DNA of 64,000 nt from Limnoperna fortunei (GCA_944474755.1 OX104115.1:49159648-49223647); one strand, 5' to 3'. Shown: positions 26,801 to 40,789, numbered from the stretch's first letter. Program-made: numbers and translations. Notes: generated by a model not told the origin, from the sequence alone.

Positions 26801-29800
26801 ACACAACCCATGAGATCAAGCTGTTATATCATAATTAGTCTTTAAATTGCATTTGAAGGTGCAATGTTAAGCATATGCAATTTCGTTCAATATGAAAAAC
26901 CAGAATTTTACACCATTACCGTACTGAAACGCCTTGAGCTATTGGCGCCATATTTGGTGTGGCGCTTGGGCGGTACCATGTCTATAATTCCCAAAGAATA
27001 CAACGAACAATATGAGGAGTATAGGTGTTTAAAATGTGTTGCAATGTGTAATGTTAACACTATGGGAATATTTTTTAAACGCTCCGCGTCGCCTTAGGCG
27101 TTGAGATCGATTCGTAATATTAACGTGGCTTAGTTTGGCGTCAGTGGGATTGAGATGCAGCCAATGGAAACCGGATTGGTGAGTTTTGTTTCTCCATTAA
27201 ACGCGTCGTATGGCCTTGGTCGATGAAATCGATTCGAAAAATTTGGTGTGGATTAGTTACAGATGAGTGGCTACATAATCCACCTAATCTTTGACGGATC
27301 GGTGAGTTTTGTTTTTGTCACGTTTCTTGTTAATTGCATTGCATAATTATTGTATTACAGAAAAAACGAGTACTTTACACTATTACCGTCATCTAGCGCT
27401 TGAGTTATGAGCGCCATATTTGGTATGGCTCTTGGCTGTGCCCTAGTTACAATACACAACCCAGGAGAACAAGCTGTTATATGATAATTAGTCTTTAAAT
27501 TGCGTTTGAAGTTGCAATGTTAAGCATATGCTATTTCATTCAATATGAAAAACGAGAACTTTACACGATTACCGTACTGTAACGCCTTGAGCTATTGGCG
27601 CCATCTTTAGTAGTGCGCTTGGCTGTGCCCTGGTAACAAAACACAACCCAGAAGATCAAGCTGTTATATCATAATTAGTCTTTAAATTGCGTTTGAAGGT
27701 GCAATGTTAAGCATATGCAATTTTATTTAATATGAAAAACGAGAACTTTACACGATTACCGTACTGTAACGCTGTAACGCCTTGAGCTATTGGCGCCATA
27801 TTTGGTGTGGCTCTTGGGCGGTACCATGTCTATAATTCCCAAACCAAGGCAACGAACAATATGAAGAGTATAGCCGTTTTAAATGTGTTGCAATGTGTAA
27901 TGTTAACACTATGGGAACATTTCTTAAACGCTCCGCGTCGCCTTAAGCGTTGAGATTGATTCGTAATATTTGACGTGGCTTAGTTTGGCCTCAGTGTGAT
28001 TGACATGCAGCCTCTGGAAACCGGATTGGTGAGTTTTTTCGGAGTTTTGTTTCTCCATTAAACGCGTCGTGTGGCCTTGGGCGATGAGATCGATTCGAAA
28101 TATTTGGTGTGGATTAGTAACAGATGAGTGTCTACATTAGCCACCTAATCTTTGCCGGATCGGTGAGCTTTGTTTTTGTCACGTTTCTTGGTAATTGCAT
28201 TTCATTACCATTGTATTACAGAACACAACGAGTACTTTACACTATTACCGTCCTCCAGCGCTTTCAGTTATGATCGCTATATTTGGTAGGGAGCTTGGCT
28301 GTGCCCTGGTTACAATATACAATGCAGGAGAACAAGCTGTTATATCATAATTAGTCTTTAAATTGCGTTTGAAGGTGCAATGTTAAGTATATGCAATTTC
28401 ATTCAACATGAATAACTAGAACTTTACACGATTAATGTACTGTTACGCCTTGAGATATTTGCACCATATTTGGTAAGGCGCTTGGCTGTGCCCTGGTTAC
28501 AATACAGAAGACAGTAGAACAAGCGGTTATATCATAGTTAGTCTTTAAATTGCGTTTCAAGGTGCAATGTTAAGCATATGCAATTTCATTCAATATGAAA
28601 AACGAAACCTTTACACGATTACCGTACTGTAACGCCTTGAGCTATTGGCGCCATATTTGGTAGGGCGCTTGGCTGTGCTATGGTTACAATACGCAACCCA
28701 GCAGAACAAGCTGTTATATCATAATTAGTCTTTAAATTGCGTTTAAGAGTGCAATATTAAGCATATGCAATTTCATTCAATATGAAAAACGAGAACTTTA
28801 CACGATTACCGTACTGTAACGCCTAGAGCTATTGGCGCCATATTTGGTAGGGCGCTTGGCTGTGCTATGGTTACAATACGCAACACAGCAGAACAAGCTG
28901 TTATATCATAATTAGTCTTTAAATTGCGTTTGAGAGTGCAATATTAAGCATATGGAATTTCATTCAATATGAAAAACGAGAACTTTACACGATTACCGTA
29001 CTGTAACGCCTAGAGCTATTGGCGCCATATTTGGTGTGGCGCTTGGGCGGTACCATGTCTATAATTCCCAACCCGAGGCAACGAACAATATGAGGAGTAT
29101 AGGCGTTTAAAATGTGTTGCAATGTGTAATGTTAACACTATGGGAACATTTTTTAAACGCTCCGCGTCGCCTTAGGCGTTGAGATCAATTCGTAATATTT
29201 GACGTGGCTTAGTTTGGCGTCAGTGGGATTGAGATGCAGCCAATGGAAACCGGATTCGTGAGGTTTGTTCGAGTTTTGTTTCTCAATTACAGGCGTCGTA
29301 TTTCGAAGCGATGAGATCGATTCGAAATATTTGATGTGGATTAGTTACAGATGAGTGGCTGCATAATCCATCTAATCTTTGCCGGATCGGTGAGTTTTGT
29401 TTTTGTCACGTTTCTTGGCAATTGCATTTCATTACCATTGTATTACAGAACAAAACTAGTACTTAACACTATCATCGTCCTCTAGCGCTTTGAGTTATGA
29501 ACGCCATATTTGGTAGGGCTCTTGACAACCCAGGACAACAAGCTTTTATATGATAATTAGTCTTTAAATTGCGTTTGAAGGTGCAATGTTAAGCATGTGC
29601 AATTTCATTCAATATGAAAAACGAGAACTGTACACGATTACCATACTGTGACGCCTTGAGCTATTGTCGCCATTTGGTGTGGCGATTGGGCGGTACCATG
29701 TCTATAATTCCCAACCCAAGGCAACGAACAATATGCGGAGTATAGGCGTTTAAAATGTATTGCAATGTGTAATGTTAACACTATGGGAACATTTTTTAAA

Positions 29801-32800
29801 CGCTCCGCGTCGCTTTAGGCGTTCAGCTAGATTCGAAATATTTGACGTGGCTTACTTTGGCGGCAGTGGGATTGAGATGCAGCCAATGGAAACCGGATTG
29901 GTGGGTTTTGTTCGAGTTTTGTTTCTCCATTAAACGCGTCTTGTGGCCTTGGGCGATGAGATCGATTCGAAATATTTGGTGTGGATTAGATACAGATGAG
30001 TGGCTACATAATCCATCTTATCTTTGCCGGATCGGTGAGTTTTGTTTTTGTCACGTTTCTTGGCAATTGCATTTCATTACCATTGTATTACAGAACAAAA
30101 CGAGTACTTTACACTATTACCGTCCTCTAGCGCTTTGAGTTATGAGCGCCATATTTTCTAGGGCGCTTGGCTGTGCCCTGGTTACAATACACAACCCAGG
30201 AGAACAAGCTGTTATATCATAATTGGTCTGTCAATTGCGTTTGAAGGTGCAATGTTAAGCATATGCAATTTCATTCTATATGAAAAACGAGAATTTTACA
30301 TGATTACCGTACTGTAACGCCTTGAGCTATTGGCGCCATATTTGGTGTGGCGCTTGGGCGGTACCATGTCTATAATTCCCAAACCAAGGCAACGAAGAAT
30401 ATGAGGAGTATAAGCGTTTAAAATATGTTGCAATTTGTAATGTTAACACTTAGGGACCATTTTTTAAACGCTGCACGTCGCCTTAGGCGTTGAGATCGAT
30501 TCGTAATACTTGACGTGGCGTAGTTTGCCGTCAGTAGGATTGAGATGCAGCCAATCGAAACCGGATTGGTGAGTTTTGTTCAAGTTTTGTTTCTCCATTA
30601 AACGCGTCGTGTGGCCTTGGGCTATGATATCGATACGATTTCATTTGGTGTGGATTAGTTACAGATGAGTGGCTACATAATCCACCTAATCTTTGCCGGA
30701 TCGGTGAGTTTTGTTTTTGTCACGTTTCTTGGTAATTGCATTGCATTACCGTTGTATTACAGAACAAAACGAGTACTTTACACTATTACCGTCCTCTATA
30801 GCTTTGAGTTATGAGCGCCATATTTGGAAGGGCGCTAGGCTGTGTCTTGGTTACAATACACAACCCAGGAGAACAAGCTGTTATATCATAATTAGTCTTT
30901 AAATTTCGTTTGAAGGTGCAATGTTAAGCATAAGCAATTTCATTCAATATGAAAAACGAGAACTTTACATGATTACCGTACTGTAAAGTCTTGAGCTATT
31001 GGCGCCATCTTTAGTAGGGCGCTTGGCTGTGCCCTGGTTACAATACACAACCCAGGAGATCAAGATGTTATATCATAATTAGTCTTTAAATTGCGTTTGA
31101 AGGTGCAATTTTCAGCATATGCAATTTCATTCAATATGAAAAACGAGAACTTTACACGATTACCGTACTGTAACGCCTTGAGCTATTGGCGCCATATTTG
31201 GTGTGGCGCTTCGGCGGTACCATGTCTATATTTTTCAACCCAAGGCAACGAAGAATATGAGGAGTATAGGAGTTTAAAATGTGTTGCAATGTGTAATGTT
31301 AACACTTAGGGACCATTTTTTAAACGCTGCGCGTCGCCGTAGGCGTTGAGATCGATTCGTAATATTTGACGTGGCTTAGTTTGGCGTCAGTGGGATTGAG
31401 ATGAAGCCGATGGAAACCGAATTGGTGAGTTCTCCTCGAGTTTTGTTTCTCAATTAAACGCCATATTTGGTAGGGCGCTTAACAACCCAGGAGAACAAGC
31501 TGTTATATGATAATTAGTCTTTAAATTGCGTTTGAAGGTGCAATGTTAAGCATGTGCAATTTCATTCAATATGAAAAACGAGAACTTTACACGATTACAA
31601 TACTGTGACGACTTGAGCTATTGTCGCCATTTGGTGTGGCGATTGGGCGGTACCATGTCTATAATTCCCAACAGAAGGCAACGAACAATATGCGGAGTAT
31701 AGACGTTTAAAATGTGTGGCGATTGGGCGGTACCATGTCTATAATTCCCAACAGAAGGCAACGAACAATATGCGGAGTATAGACGTTTAAAATGTGTTGC
31801 AATGTGTACTGTTAACACTTAGGGACCATTTTTTAAACGCTGCGCGTCGCCTTAGGCGTTGAGATCGATTCGTAATACTTGACGTGGCGTAGTTTGCCAT
31901 CAGTAGGATTGAGATGCAGCCAATCGAAACCGGATTGGTGAGTTTTGTTCAAGTTTTGTTTCTCCATTAAACGCGTCGTGTGGCCTTGGGCTATGATATC
32001 GATTCGAAATATTTGGTGTGGATTAGTTACAGATGAGTGGCTACATAATTCACCTAATCTTTGCCGGTTCGGTGAGTTTTGTTTTTGTCACGTTTCTTGG
32101 TAATTGCTTTGCATTACCATTGTATTACAGAACAAAACGAGTACTTTACACTATTACCGTCCTCTAGAGCTTTGAGTTATGAGCGCCATGTTTGGTAGGG
32201 CGCTTGGCTGTGCCCTGGTTACAATACACAATCCAGGAGAACAAAGTGTTATATCATAATTAATCTTTAAATTGCGTTTGAATGTGCAATGTTAAGAATA
32301 TGCAATTTCATCCAATATGAAAAACGGAACTTTACACGATTACCGTACTGTCACACCTTGAGCTGTTGGCGCCATATTTGGAAGGGCGCATGGCTGTGCC
32401 CTGGTTACAATACACAACACAGGAGAACAAGCTGTTATATGATAATAAGTTTTTAAATTGCGTTTGAATGTGCAATGTTAAGCATATTCAATTTCATTCA
32501 ATATGAAAAACGATAACTTCACACGATTACCATACGGCAACGATTTGAGCTAGTGTCGCCATATTTGGTAGGGCGCTTGGCTGTGCCCTGGTTACAATAC
32601 ACAACCCAGGATAACAAGCTGTTATATCATAATTAGTCTTTAAATTGCGTTTGAAGGTGTTATGTTAAGCATATGCAATTTCATTCAAAAGGAAAAACGA
32701 GAACTCTACACGATTACCGTACTGTAACGCCTTGAGCTATTGGCGCCATATTTGGTAGGGCGCTTGGCTGTGCCCTAGTTACAATACACAACCCAGTAGA

Positions 32801-35800
32801 TCAGACCGTTATATCATACATGTAATTAGTCTTTAAATTGCGTTTGAAGGTGCAATGTTAAGCATATGCAATTTCATCCAATTTGAAAAACGAGAACTTT
32901 ACACGATTACCGTACTGTAACGCCTTGAGCTATTGGCGCCATATTTGGTAGGGCGCTTGGCTGTGCCCTGGTTACAATATACAACCCAGGAAAACAAGCT
33001 GTTATATCATAATTAGTCTTTAAATTTTTTTGAAGGTGCACTGTTAAACATATGCAATTTCATTCAATATGAAAAACGAGAACTTTACACGATTACCGTA
33101 CTGTAACGGCTTAAGCAATTGGCGCCATATTTGGTGTGGCGCTTGGGCGGTACCATGTCTATAATTCCCAACCCAAGGCAACGAACAATATGAGGAGTAT
33201 AGGCGTTTAAAATGTGTTGCAATGTGTAATGTTAACACTAAGGGACCATTTTTTAAACGCTTCGCGTCACCTTAGGCGTTGCTATCGATTCGTTATATTT
33301 GACGTGGCTTAGTTTGGCGTCAGTTGGATTGAGATGCAGCCAATGGAAACCGAATTGGTGAGTTTTGTTCAAGTTTTGTTTCTCCATTAAACTCGTCGTG
33401 TGGCCTTGGGCGATAAGATCGATTTGAAATATTTGGTGTGGATTAGTTACAGATGAGTGGCTACATAATCCACCTAATCTTTGCCGGTTCGGTGACTTTT
33501 GTTTTTGTCACGTTTCTTGGTAATTGCATTGCATTGCCATTGTATTACAGAACAAAACGAGTACTTTACACTATTACCGTCCTCTAGCGCTTTGAGTTAT
33601 GAGCGTCATATTTCGTAGGGCGCTTGGCTGTGCCCTGGTTACAATACACAACCGAGGAGAACAGGCTGTTATATGATAATTAGTCTTTAAATTGCTCTTG
33701 AAGGTGCAATGTTAACCATATGCAATTACATTCAATATGAAAAACGAAAAATTTACACGATTACCGTACTCTAACGCCTTGAGCTATTGGCGCCATATTT
33801 GGTAGGGCGCTTGGCTGTGCCCTAGTTACAATACACAACCCAGGGGATCAAGCTGTTATATCATACATGTAATTAGTCTTTAAATTGCGTTTGAAGGTGC
33901 AATGTTAAGCATATGCAATTTCATTCAATATGAAAAACGAGAACTTTACACGATTACCGTCCTCTAGCGCTTTGAGTTATGAGCGCCATATTTGATAGGG
34001 CGCTTGGCTGTGCCCTGGTTACAAAACACAACCCAGGAGAACAAGCTGTTACATGATAATTAGTCTTTAAATTGCGCTTGAAGGTGCAATGTTAAGCATA
34101 TGCAATTTCATTCAATAGGAAAAACGAGAACTTTACACGATTACCGTACTGTAACGCCTTGAGCTATTGGCGCCATATTTGGTGTGGCGCTCGGGCGGTA
34201 CCATGTCTATAATTCCCAAACCAAGGCAACGAACAATATGAGAAGTATAGGCGTTTAAAATGTGTTGCAATGTGTAATGTTAACAATATGGGAACATTTT
34301 TTAAACGCTCCGCGTCGCCTTAGGCGTTGAGATCGATTCGTAATATTTCACGTGGCTTACTTTGGCGTCAGTGGGATTGAGATGCAACCAATGGAAACCG
34401 GATTGGTGAATTTTGTTCGAGTTTTATTTCTCCATTAAACTCGTCGTGTGGCCTTGGACGATGAGATCGATTCGAAATAATTGGTGTGGATTAGTTACAG
34501 ATGAGTGGCTACATAATCCACCTAATCTTTGCCGGATCGTTGAGTTTTGTTTTGTCACGTTTCTTGGTAATTGAATTGCATTACAATTGTATTACAGAAC
34601 GAAACGAGTACTTTACACTATTACCGTCCTCTAGCGCTTTGAGTTATGAGCGCCATATTTGGTAGGGCGCTTGGCTGTGCCCTGGTTACAATACACAACC
34701 CAGGAGAACAAGCGTTTATATGATAATTAGTCTTTAAATTGCGTTTAAAGGTGCAATGTTAAGCAAGTGCAATTTCATTCAATATGAAAAACGAGAACTT
34801 TACACGATTACCGTACTGTAACACCTTGATCTCTTGGCGCCATATTTGGTAGGGCGCTTGGCTGTGCCCTGGATACAATACACAACTCTGTAGAACAAGC
34901 TGTTATATGATAATTAGTCTTTAAATTGCGTTTGAATGTGCAATGTTAAGCATATGCAATTTCATTCAATATGAAAAACGAGAGCTTTACACGATTACCA
35001 TACTGCAACGCCTTGAGCTAGTGGCGCCATATTTGGTAGGGCGCTTGGCTGTTCCCTGTTTACAATACACAAACCAGGATAACAAGCTGTTATATCATAA
35101 TTTGTCTTTAAATTGCGTTTGAAGGTGTAATGTTAAGCATATGCAATTTCATTCAAAATGAAAAACGAGAATTTACACGATTACCGTACTGTAACGACTT
35201 GAGCTATTGATGCCATATTTGGTAGAGCGCTTGACTGTGCCCTGGTTACAATACACAACCCAGGAGAACAAGCTTTTATATCATAATTAGTCTTTAAATT
35301 GCGATTGAAGGTGCAATGTTAAGCATATGCAATTTCATTCAATTGGAAAAACGAGAACTTTGCACGATTATCGTACTGTAACGCCTTGAGCTATTGGCGC
35401 CATATTTAGTGTGGCGCTTGGGCGGTACCATGTCTATTATTCCCAACCCAAAGCAACGAACAATATGAGGAGAAAGGGCGTTTAAAATGTGTTGCAATGT
35501 GTAATGTAAACACTAAGGGACCTTTTCTTAAACGCTCGGCGTCGCCTTTGTCGTTGATATCGATTCGTAATATTTGACGTGGCTTAGTTTGGCGTCAGTG
35601 GGATTGAGATGCAGCCAATGGAAACCGGATTGGTGAGTTTTGTTAGAGTTTTGTTAACTCGTCGTGTGGCCTTGTGCGATGAGATCGATTCGAAATATTT
35701 GATGTGGATTAGTTACAGATAAGTGGCTACATAATCCACGTAATCTTTGCCGGATCGGTGAGTTTTGTTTTTGTCACGTTTCCTGGTAATTGAATTGCAT

Positions 35801-36451
35801 TACCATTGTATTACAGAACAAAACGAGTACTTTACACTATTGCCGTCCTCTGGCGCTTTGGGTTATGAGCGTCATATTTGGTAGGGCACTTGGCTGTGCC
35901 CTGGTTACAATACACAACCCAGGAGAACAAGCTGTTATATGATAATTAGTCTTTAAATTGCGTTTGAAGGTGCAATGTTAAGCATATGCAGTTTCATTCA
36001 ATATGAAAAACGAGAACTTTACACGATTACCGTACTGTAACGCCTTGAGCTATTGGCGCCATATTTGGTAGGGCGCTTGGCTGTGCCCTGGTTACAATAC
36101 ACAACCCAGGAGAACAAGCTGTTATATCATAATTAGTCTTTAAATTGCGTTTGAAGGTGCAATGTTAATCATATGCAATTTCATTCAATATGAAAAACGA
36201 GAACTTTACACGATTACCGTATTGTAACGCCTAGAGCTATTGGTGCCATATTTGGTGTGGCGCTTGGGCGGTACCATGTCTATAATTCCCATACCAAGGC
36301 AACGACCAATATGAGGAGTATAGGCGTTTAAAATGTTTTGCAATGTGTAATGTTAACACTAAGGGACCTTTTTTTAAACGCTCCGCGACGCCTTAGGCTT
36401 TGATATCGATTCGTAATATTTGACGTGGCTTAGTTTGGCGTCAGTGGGATT
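23861..36451. repeat. Two-monomer satellite array, right block
   Basis: Same satellite as 1-20640, continuing in phase after the TIR element. About 14 long units can be counted by 'ggtaccatgtctat'-type anchors, with runs of two to four short monomers between them. Variants differ from those of the left block; the large 1,898- and 4,462-bp copies are not evident here. It ends inside a long unit at 'cgtcagtgggattg', where a transposase fragment begins. Confidence 0.97.
31637..31796. repeat. Exact 80-bp tandem duplication in the satellite
   Basis: The 80 bp from 'tgtggcgattgggcgg' to 'gacgtttaaaatg' occur twice in a row with no difference that I see (anchors 31641 and 31721). 'tgtggc' lies at the junction. 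It looks like a very recent slippage or unequal-exchange event inside one long monomer. Confidence 0.9.
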
Positions 36452-36904
36452 GGGTGGAATATTCGCTCTTGGAAAAGAATTCATTGGTCCGACGAAAGTC
36501 ATTTTCTTCTGAAACCAGTTGATGGTAGGATGTGGGAATGGCGTCAACGCAACACAGCTTTTGATCCTGCACATGTTCTGGGAACTACAGCTTTTGGTGG
36601 TGGCGGAGTGACAGTTTGGGGCTGCTTCTCATATGACTGTAAGTTCGACTTGTATCCATTAGATGGCACACTAACTGCTTTAAAATACAAAGATCAGATT
36701 CTGGACCCAGTATTGTGCCCCATTTTGATGCTCCTCCACATGGAAACAGACCCGTGTTCATGGACGACAACGCAAGACCTCATAGAGCACGAATCGTCAC
36801 ATTATCTTGCAAAGGAGGCAATTGAGACATTACCATGGCCTGCCATGTCTCCGGATATGAATCCGATAGAGCATGTTTGGGACTATCTCTTTTCTGGTAA
36901 ATAA
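36452..36904 (+). pseudogene. Tc1/mariner-type transposase fragment, frameshifted
   Basis: DDE transposase remnant of the Tc1 type, enzymes that cut and paste a transposon at TA. The frame from 36452 gives W..W..RIHWSDES (first catalytic Asp codon 36491-36493), then VWGCFSYDCKFDL. Near 36710-36716 it slips by one base; in the other frame follow VFMDDNARPHRAR (second Asp, 36766-36768). A second slip near 36800-36806 restores the first frame: ETLPWPAMSPDMNPIEHVWD (Glu, 36869-36871). The Asp-Glu spacing is about 34 codons (DD34E). The N-terminal DNA-binding region is absent and the 3' part ends at a stop. All three catalytic residues are still encoded, but two frameshifts make it inactive. It lies directly against the last satellite unit. 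Confidence 0.9.
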
Positions 36905-37734
36905 ATGTTTTAAAATGATTTCTTCTTACACCTCATCCTGCCAACTCTATGTAACATTACAAGCGGTTCAAACTGAAACTTTTTTTGGGGTTATATTTTT
37001 GCAGTTTTATGGCATATTTTTACAAACGACATATTGTTGGTCTTTGCTATACATTTTGAACAATAAAATCATAAAATCTTTAAAATAGTAGACTATTTTA
37101 AACGAAACGTGAAATGAACAATGGATGGTTATATATTGATAAAAATATTGGTTTAAAAAAATCGTCTCCGCTAAAATCCTGGTTGTCCCTAACTTATGGC
37201 CATGTGTATATATTTCATATTTTGTCGTGCCAACTTACATTTCATTAAACAGTTTTGAGTTGAATGAAACAAAACATTACTTTTACCTGTATAAAGGTGG
37301 ATCAGACTCAGAACTTTAATGTAAATTGTTCAGTGTACTTTGCAAAGAAACAGAACATTTGGTTGATAGCTAAACTAACATGATGAGAGAGAAGAGTGTC
37401 TAGTCAGAATGGATAGATCCAATTTAAGGCAGGTTATGCGAGTGTGCTTTTAATGTGAAGACCAGAAGATACTTTTAATAAAAGGAAGACAAGTAATAAA
37501 ACACATTTAAGTATGCAGTGCATACTTAAGTATGTCCTGTTCTTGTTAAGTCTGGATAAGTCTTGTTCTTATCATAATACAGATAATTGCGTCCTTGGTA
37601 TTTAAGAACTTCTGTCATTTGGGCTTATTAGTTTTTTGTTTAAATTAAGTATTTGACACCACACTTTCAGTAATTTTAAGGCCATGACATGGTGCAAACT
37701 TTTAAATTTAGGAGTACCTAATGAAAACCCCCAA
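36905..37734. other. AT-rich intergenic DNA, no gene seen
   Basis: No long frame, no splice-flanked coding segment. A small hairpin 'ttaagtatgcagtgcatacttaa' lies near 37507-37529. Confidence 0.6.
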
Positions 37735-37990
37735 CCTTACAGCAAAAAACTGGCAATCGTTGTTAATGTGGGCCCTGCCACTTAGTGGTGAAACCCTATA
37801 ATGATCAGTCTGTCGGTCCGTCATCCGAACTAATCGTGTCCGAGCTATAACTTTTGAGGTAGGCTTTTGATATATGGTATGTGGGTGTCAAGGCGATGTG
37901 TCGCAATCCATGGTTGATGACCTTAGACCTTGACCTATAGTTCGGCGGGGCGCACAGAGATGGATTCCACCTGACTGATATCTAGTTAAG
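37735..37990. repeat. Possible dispersed repeat of molluscan type
   Basis: The block 'gtcggtccgtcatccg', 'ctataacttttgagg', 'atggtatgtgggtgtc' and 'gaccttgacctatag' resembles a dispersed repeat I associate with bivalve genomes. This is recalled similarity, not an alignment. Confidence 0.3.
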
Positions 37991-40696
37991 GTTGGAGTTA
38001 AGCACCCTGACCACAAGACTATAACTCACAACCTTAACATTGACAGGCACATGATTAATAGTAGACAACATAATTACTGTGCTGGTGAGTACCCATCGAG
38101 GTTTAAATACCAGTATGTTAAATAATGATACTAGTAGCTCAATCTTAAACTTAGGATAGCGTCAAAATGAGTGACTACTGTGGAAATTCAGCAAGCCAGC
38201 ACAATACAGCAGACCACTAACTTACAAGGAAGAGGAGGGCATGTGATATTTTTTTAAAGAATTTTATCTTTTCTATTGTAAACATAACTATTTTACCCAG
38301 GTTGGGATGGAGAAGGAAGCACAAATGGGCCTGACTGTGCTGTGCTGTGTATAGTCCAACTGGTGTTGTAAAAGGGCCTGGTGGTTGACCTGATCACTTA
38401 TCAACTGGTAATTTCATAAATCTGTAGTATGATACGCGTGTACTATTTAATTATTTTTTAGTTAAATATTAAAATTTTTCAAAGGTAAAACAAAATTTGA
38501 ATTTTGTGCTGTTAACTATTGAAAGTGCAGGAGCAGTCAATTTTTATTGTCATTTTTTTACTCTATATCTTTTTTATATTTTGTAATCTTGTTTCGAATT
38601 TTTATCTACATAATTATTTTCTAAAAAAAGTAATGGAAACTTTATTGAAAAAACCCGGGAGTAATGTTACAACGGAAATGTGTGTTAATGAAATTTTAAC
38701 CTGTTTTGTAAGCAATTATATATTTCACAATGGATAAGCACTTAATGTTTACATAGCGGACCTCTCGCGCATAGTTTGATTCTAATATGTTTCTCTTATT
38801 GCCAAGAACATGTGGTTGTAATTCTTGTAAAGTGTGCATGCTCTTTTATAATGTATTCAGTCATGTTTTAGTTTTTGAAGAATAAAGACGTAGTTGTGAA
38901 ATATAGGTAATTCTTAGGGCCTTAGCCCCGGACAGTTTCTAGTTTTTATGTTGCGTTACAAAACCCATCGCAACAATTTCGTGACACTTCTTTATTATTG
39001 CAATACAACAGCATAAAAACACATATTTATTAGACTCCAGATAGTTTCTTATTTTTTATTCATAACACTTAACTTATAATTCGTCTTTCTTAATTCTTTA
39101 TCATCAATCTTTTTTTAAAGCGTTATTCCTAGTTATGAATTATTGATTCCTCCTTCAATATGTTTCTAAAACACTTAAATTGTCATTTCTTCCAAGTGAA
39201 ATATTACTTCCTACTCCTTAACTTTATAGAAATGTGTAATAAGACATAAAGATTTATAAACATAATGTACGAATTTACAAATTTTTTTTCATTCTGTGTG
39301 AGGATTTCAATCAATGCAGAATAAACACGAAGCTTTAAAATCTCGAGATAAAATCAACAGCCATGCATTTGCCTAAGAATAATATAGGGAACCTAAAACA
39401 TTTGCCAAAGTATAATATAAGGGACCCAAAACATTACACTGGTAATACATTACCAATAATTTTGCTTTTGAGTAATTACTATGCACAACATTATGTACCA
39501 TGTAGACAAATATTGAGTTGACATAAAACAATATAATATTTGGACTTTACGAAAAACAGGAAAATGATCGAGTGTGGGATATACTACATGTAATATACTA
39601 ATATAAACTATTTATATACTATTGATTTTAATTAAAGGCCATAATATTTACTGATATTTATCCTAGGTATAAGACCAATACGTTAGCTCCTTAACATATG
39701 CAAATATACGTTTAAAAAGTTAGAAGAATGAAGTACTGCATATCAAGGAAAAAAATACTTACAAGTACTTTTGCACAACATAAATATCGTCTTTGCCAAC
39801 AAAAACATGGAGCCAACAACGCAATTCGTGATACAACCACAGCAAGTCAACTAAAGAAATTGTATCATTGTTAGTCAAATAAATGTGGATTTTATATACA
39901 ATGTATATGATCGGTCATTATATTTACTTGGACGACCAACGTCCTGCGCCTTCATCCCAAAATATATTGATATCCAAACACATTCAAAAGAAATATTGTT
40001 GACGTATTACTTTGTTCCTTGAAATAAAGAATCAATATTTAATTATTTCAAATTGAGATATAAATCAAAAAGTAGTAAAATGGTAACAACAAAAACAAAT
40101 GGCCATTTGGTACCTTTATGTATTTCGATAACTGTAAAAGAGGGGAACAATATATCAAATACATTATTATAATATGACGTCCTGCTTTAGCTATGTAGAC
40201 AAAGCCGTGTCAAAATTCCAATAAGTTTAGTTCGCACATGCGTAAACTGCGTGTTTTGTGTAAATGAAAAAACTGACTTACAAATGCCGTTTGTTATGTG
40301 TTATCCATAATTATCGTTATTGTTAATAAATTAGTTATTTTTAGTCTTAATTCTGAGATTTATATGATTTAAACTACTTCCGATATATTATTTTTTTAAC
40401 AATTCTACATTCGAATTAATATGACGTCACAATTAGAATTCCGACGTCATATACGCTGAACTGAAAATTTTAAACTGGAACAATGCAATTTCGTTAAGAT
40501 TTCTCAATATTTTTGTTTAAAAGGTACGTACATTCAATAAAATGACGAGAATATATGTTTATGTCAATTTTATTTGCTCTTTAACATACTGTTTTGGGAT
40601 ATATCGTATTAGTTTCAAAACAACAATATTACCACTGAAAGCGTCCTCTTAGAACCGCTTCGAAATTTTAAAACATTTGTTAGACATATTAGAATC
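37991..40696. other. AT-rich intergenic DNA, no gene seen
   Basis: Only short frames (for example 38519-38737 +) of AT-rich composition, with no motif I recognise. 'aataaag' occurs at 38880 but no gene leads into it. Confidence 0.6.
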
Positions 40697-40789
40697 GAAA
40701 TAGATTATTGCGAGCGGGCTTTATGGGAATTAGAACATGGTCAGACCTTGTTCTAATTCCCATAAAGCCCGCTCCCAATAATCTATTTC
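40697..40789. repeat. Long near-perfect hairpin (inverted repeat)
   Basis: Two 40-bp arms, starting 'gaaatagattattgcgagcg' and ending 'cccaataatctatttc', with one mismatch. The loop is about 13 bp. Could be a small fold-back element; no target duplication was identified. Confidence 0.88.

Noticed and set aside
1..36451. CRISPR-like repeat-spacer pattern
   Set aside because: The units are 187/668 bp, the 'spacers' are themselves repeated, and the context is eukaryotic.
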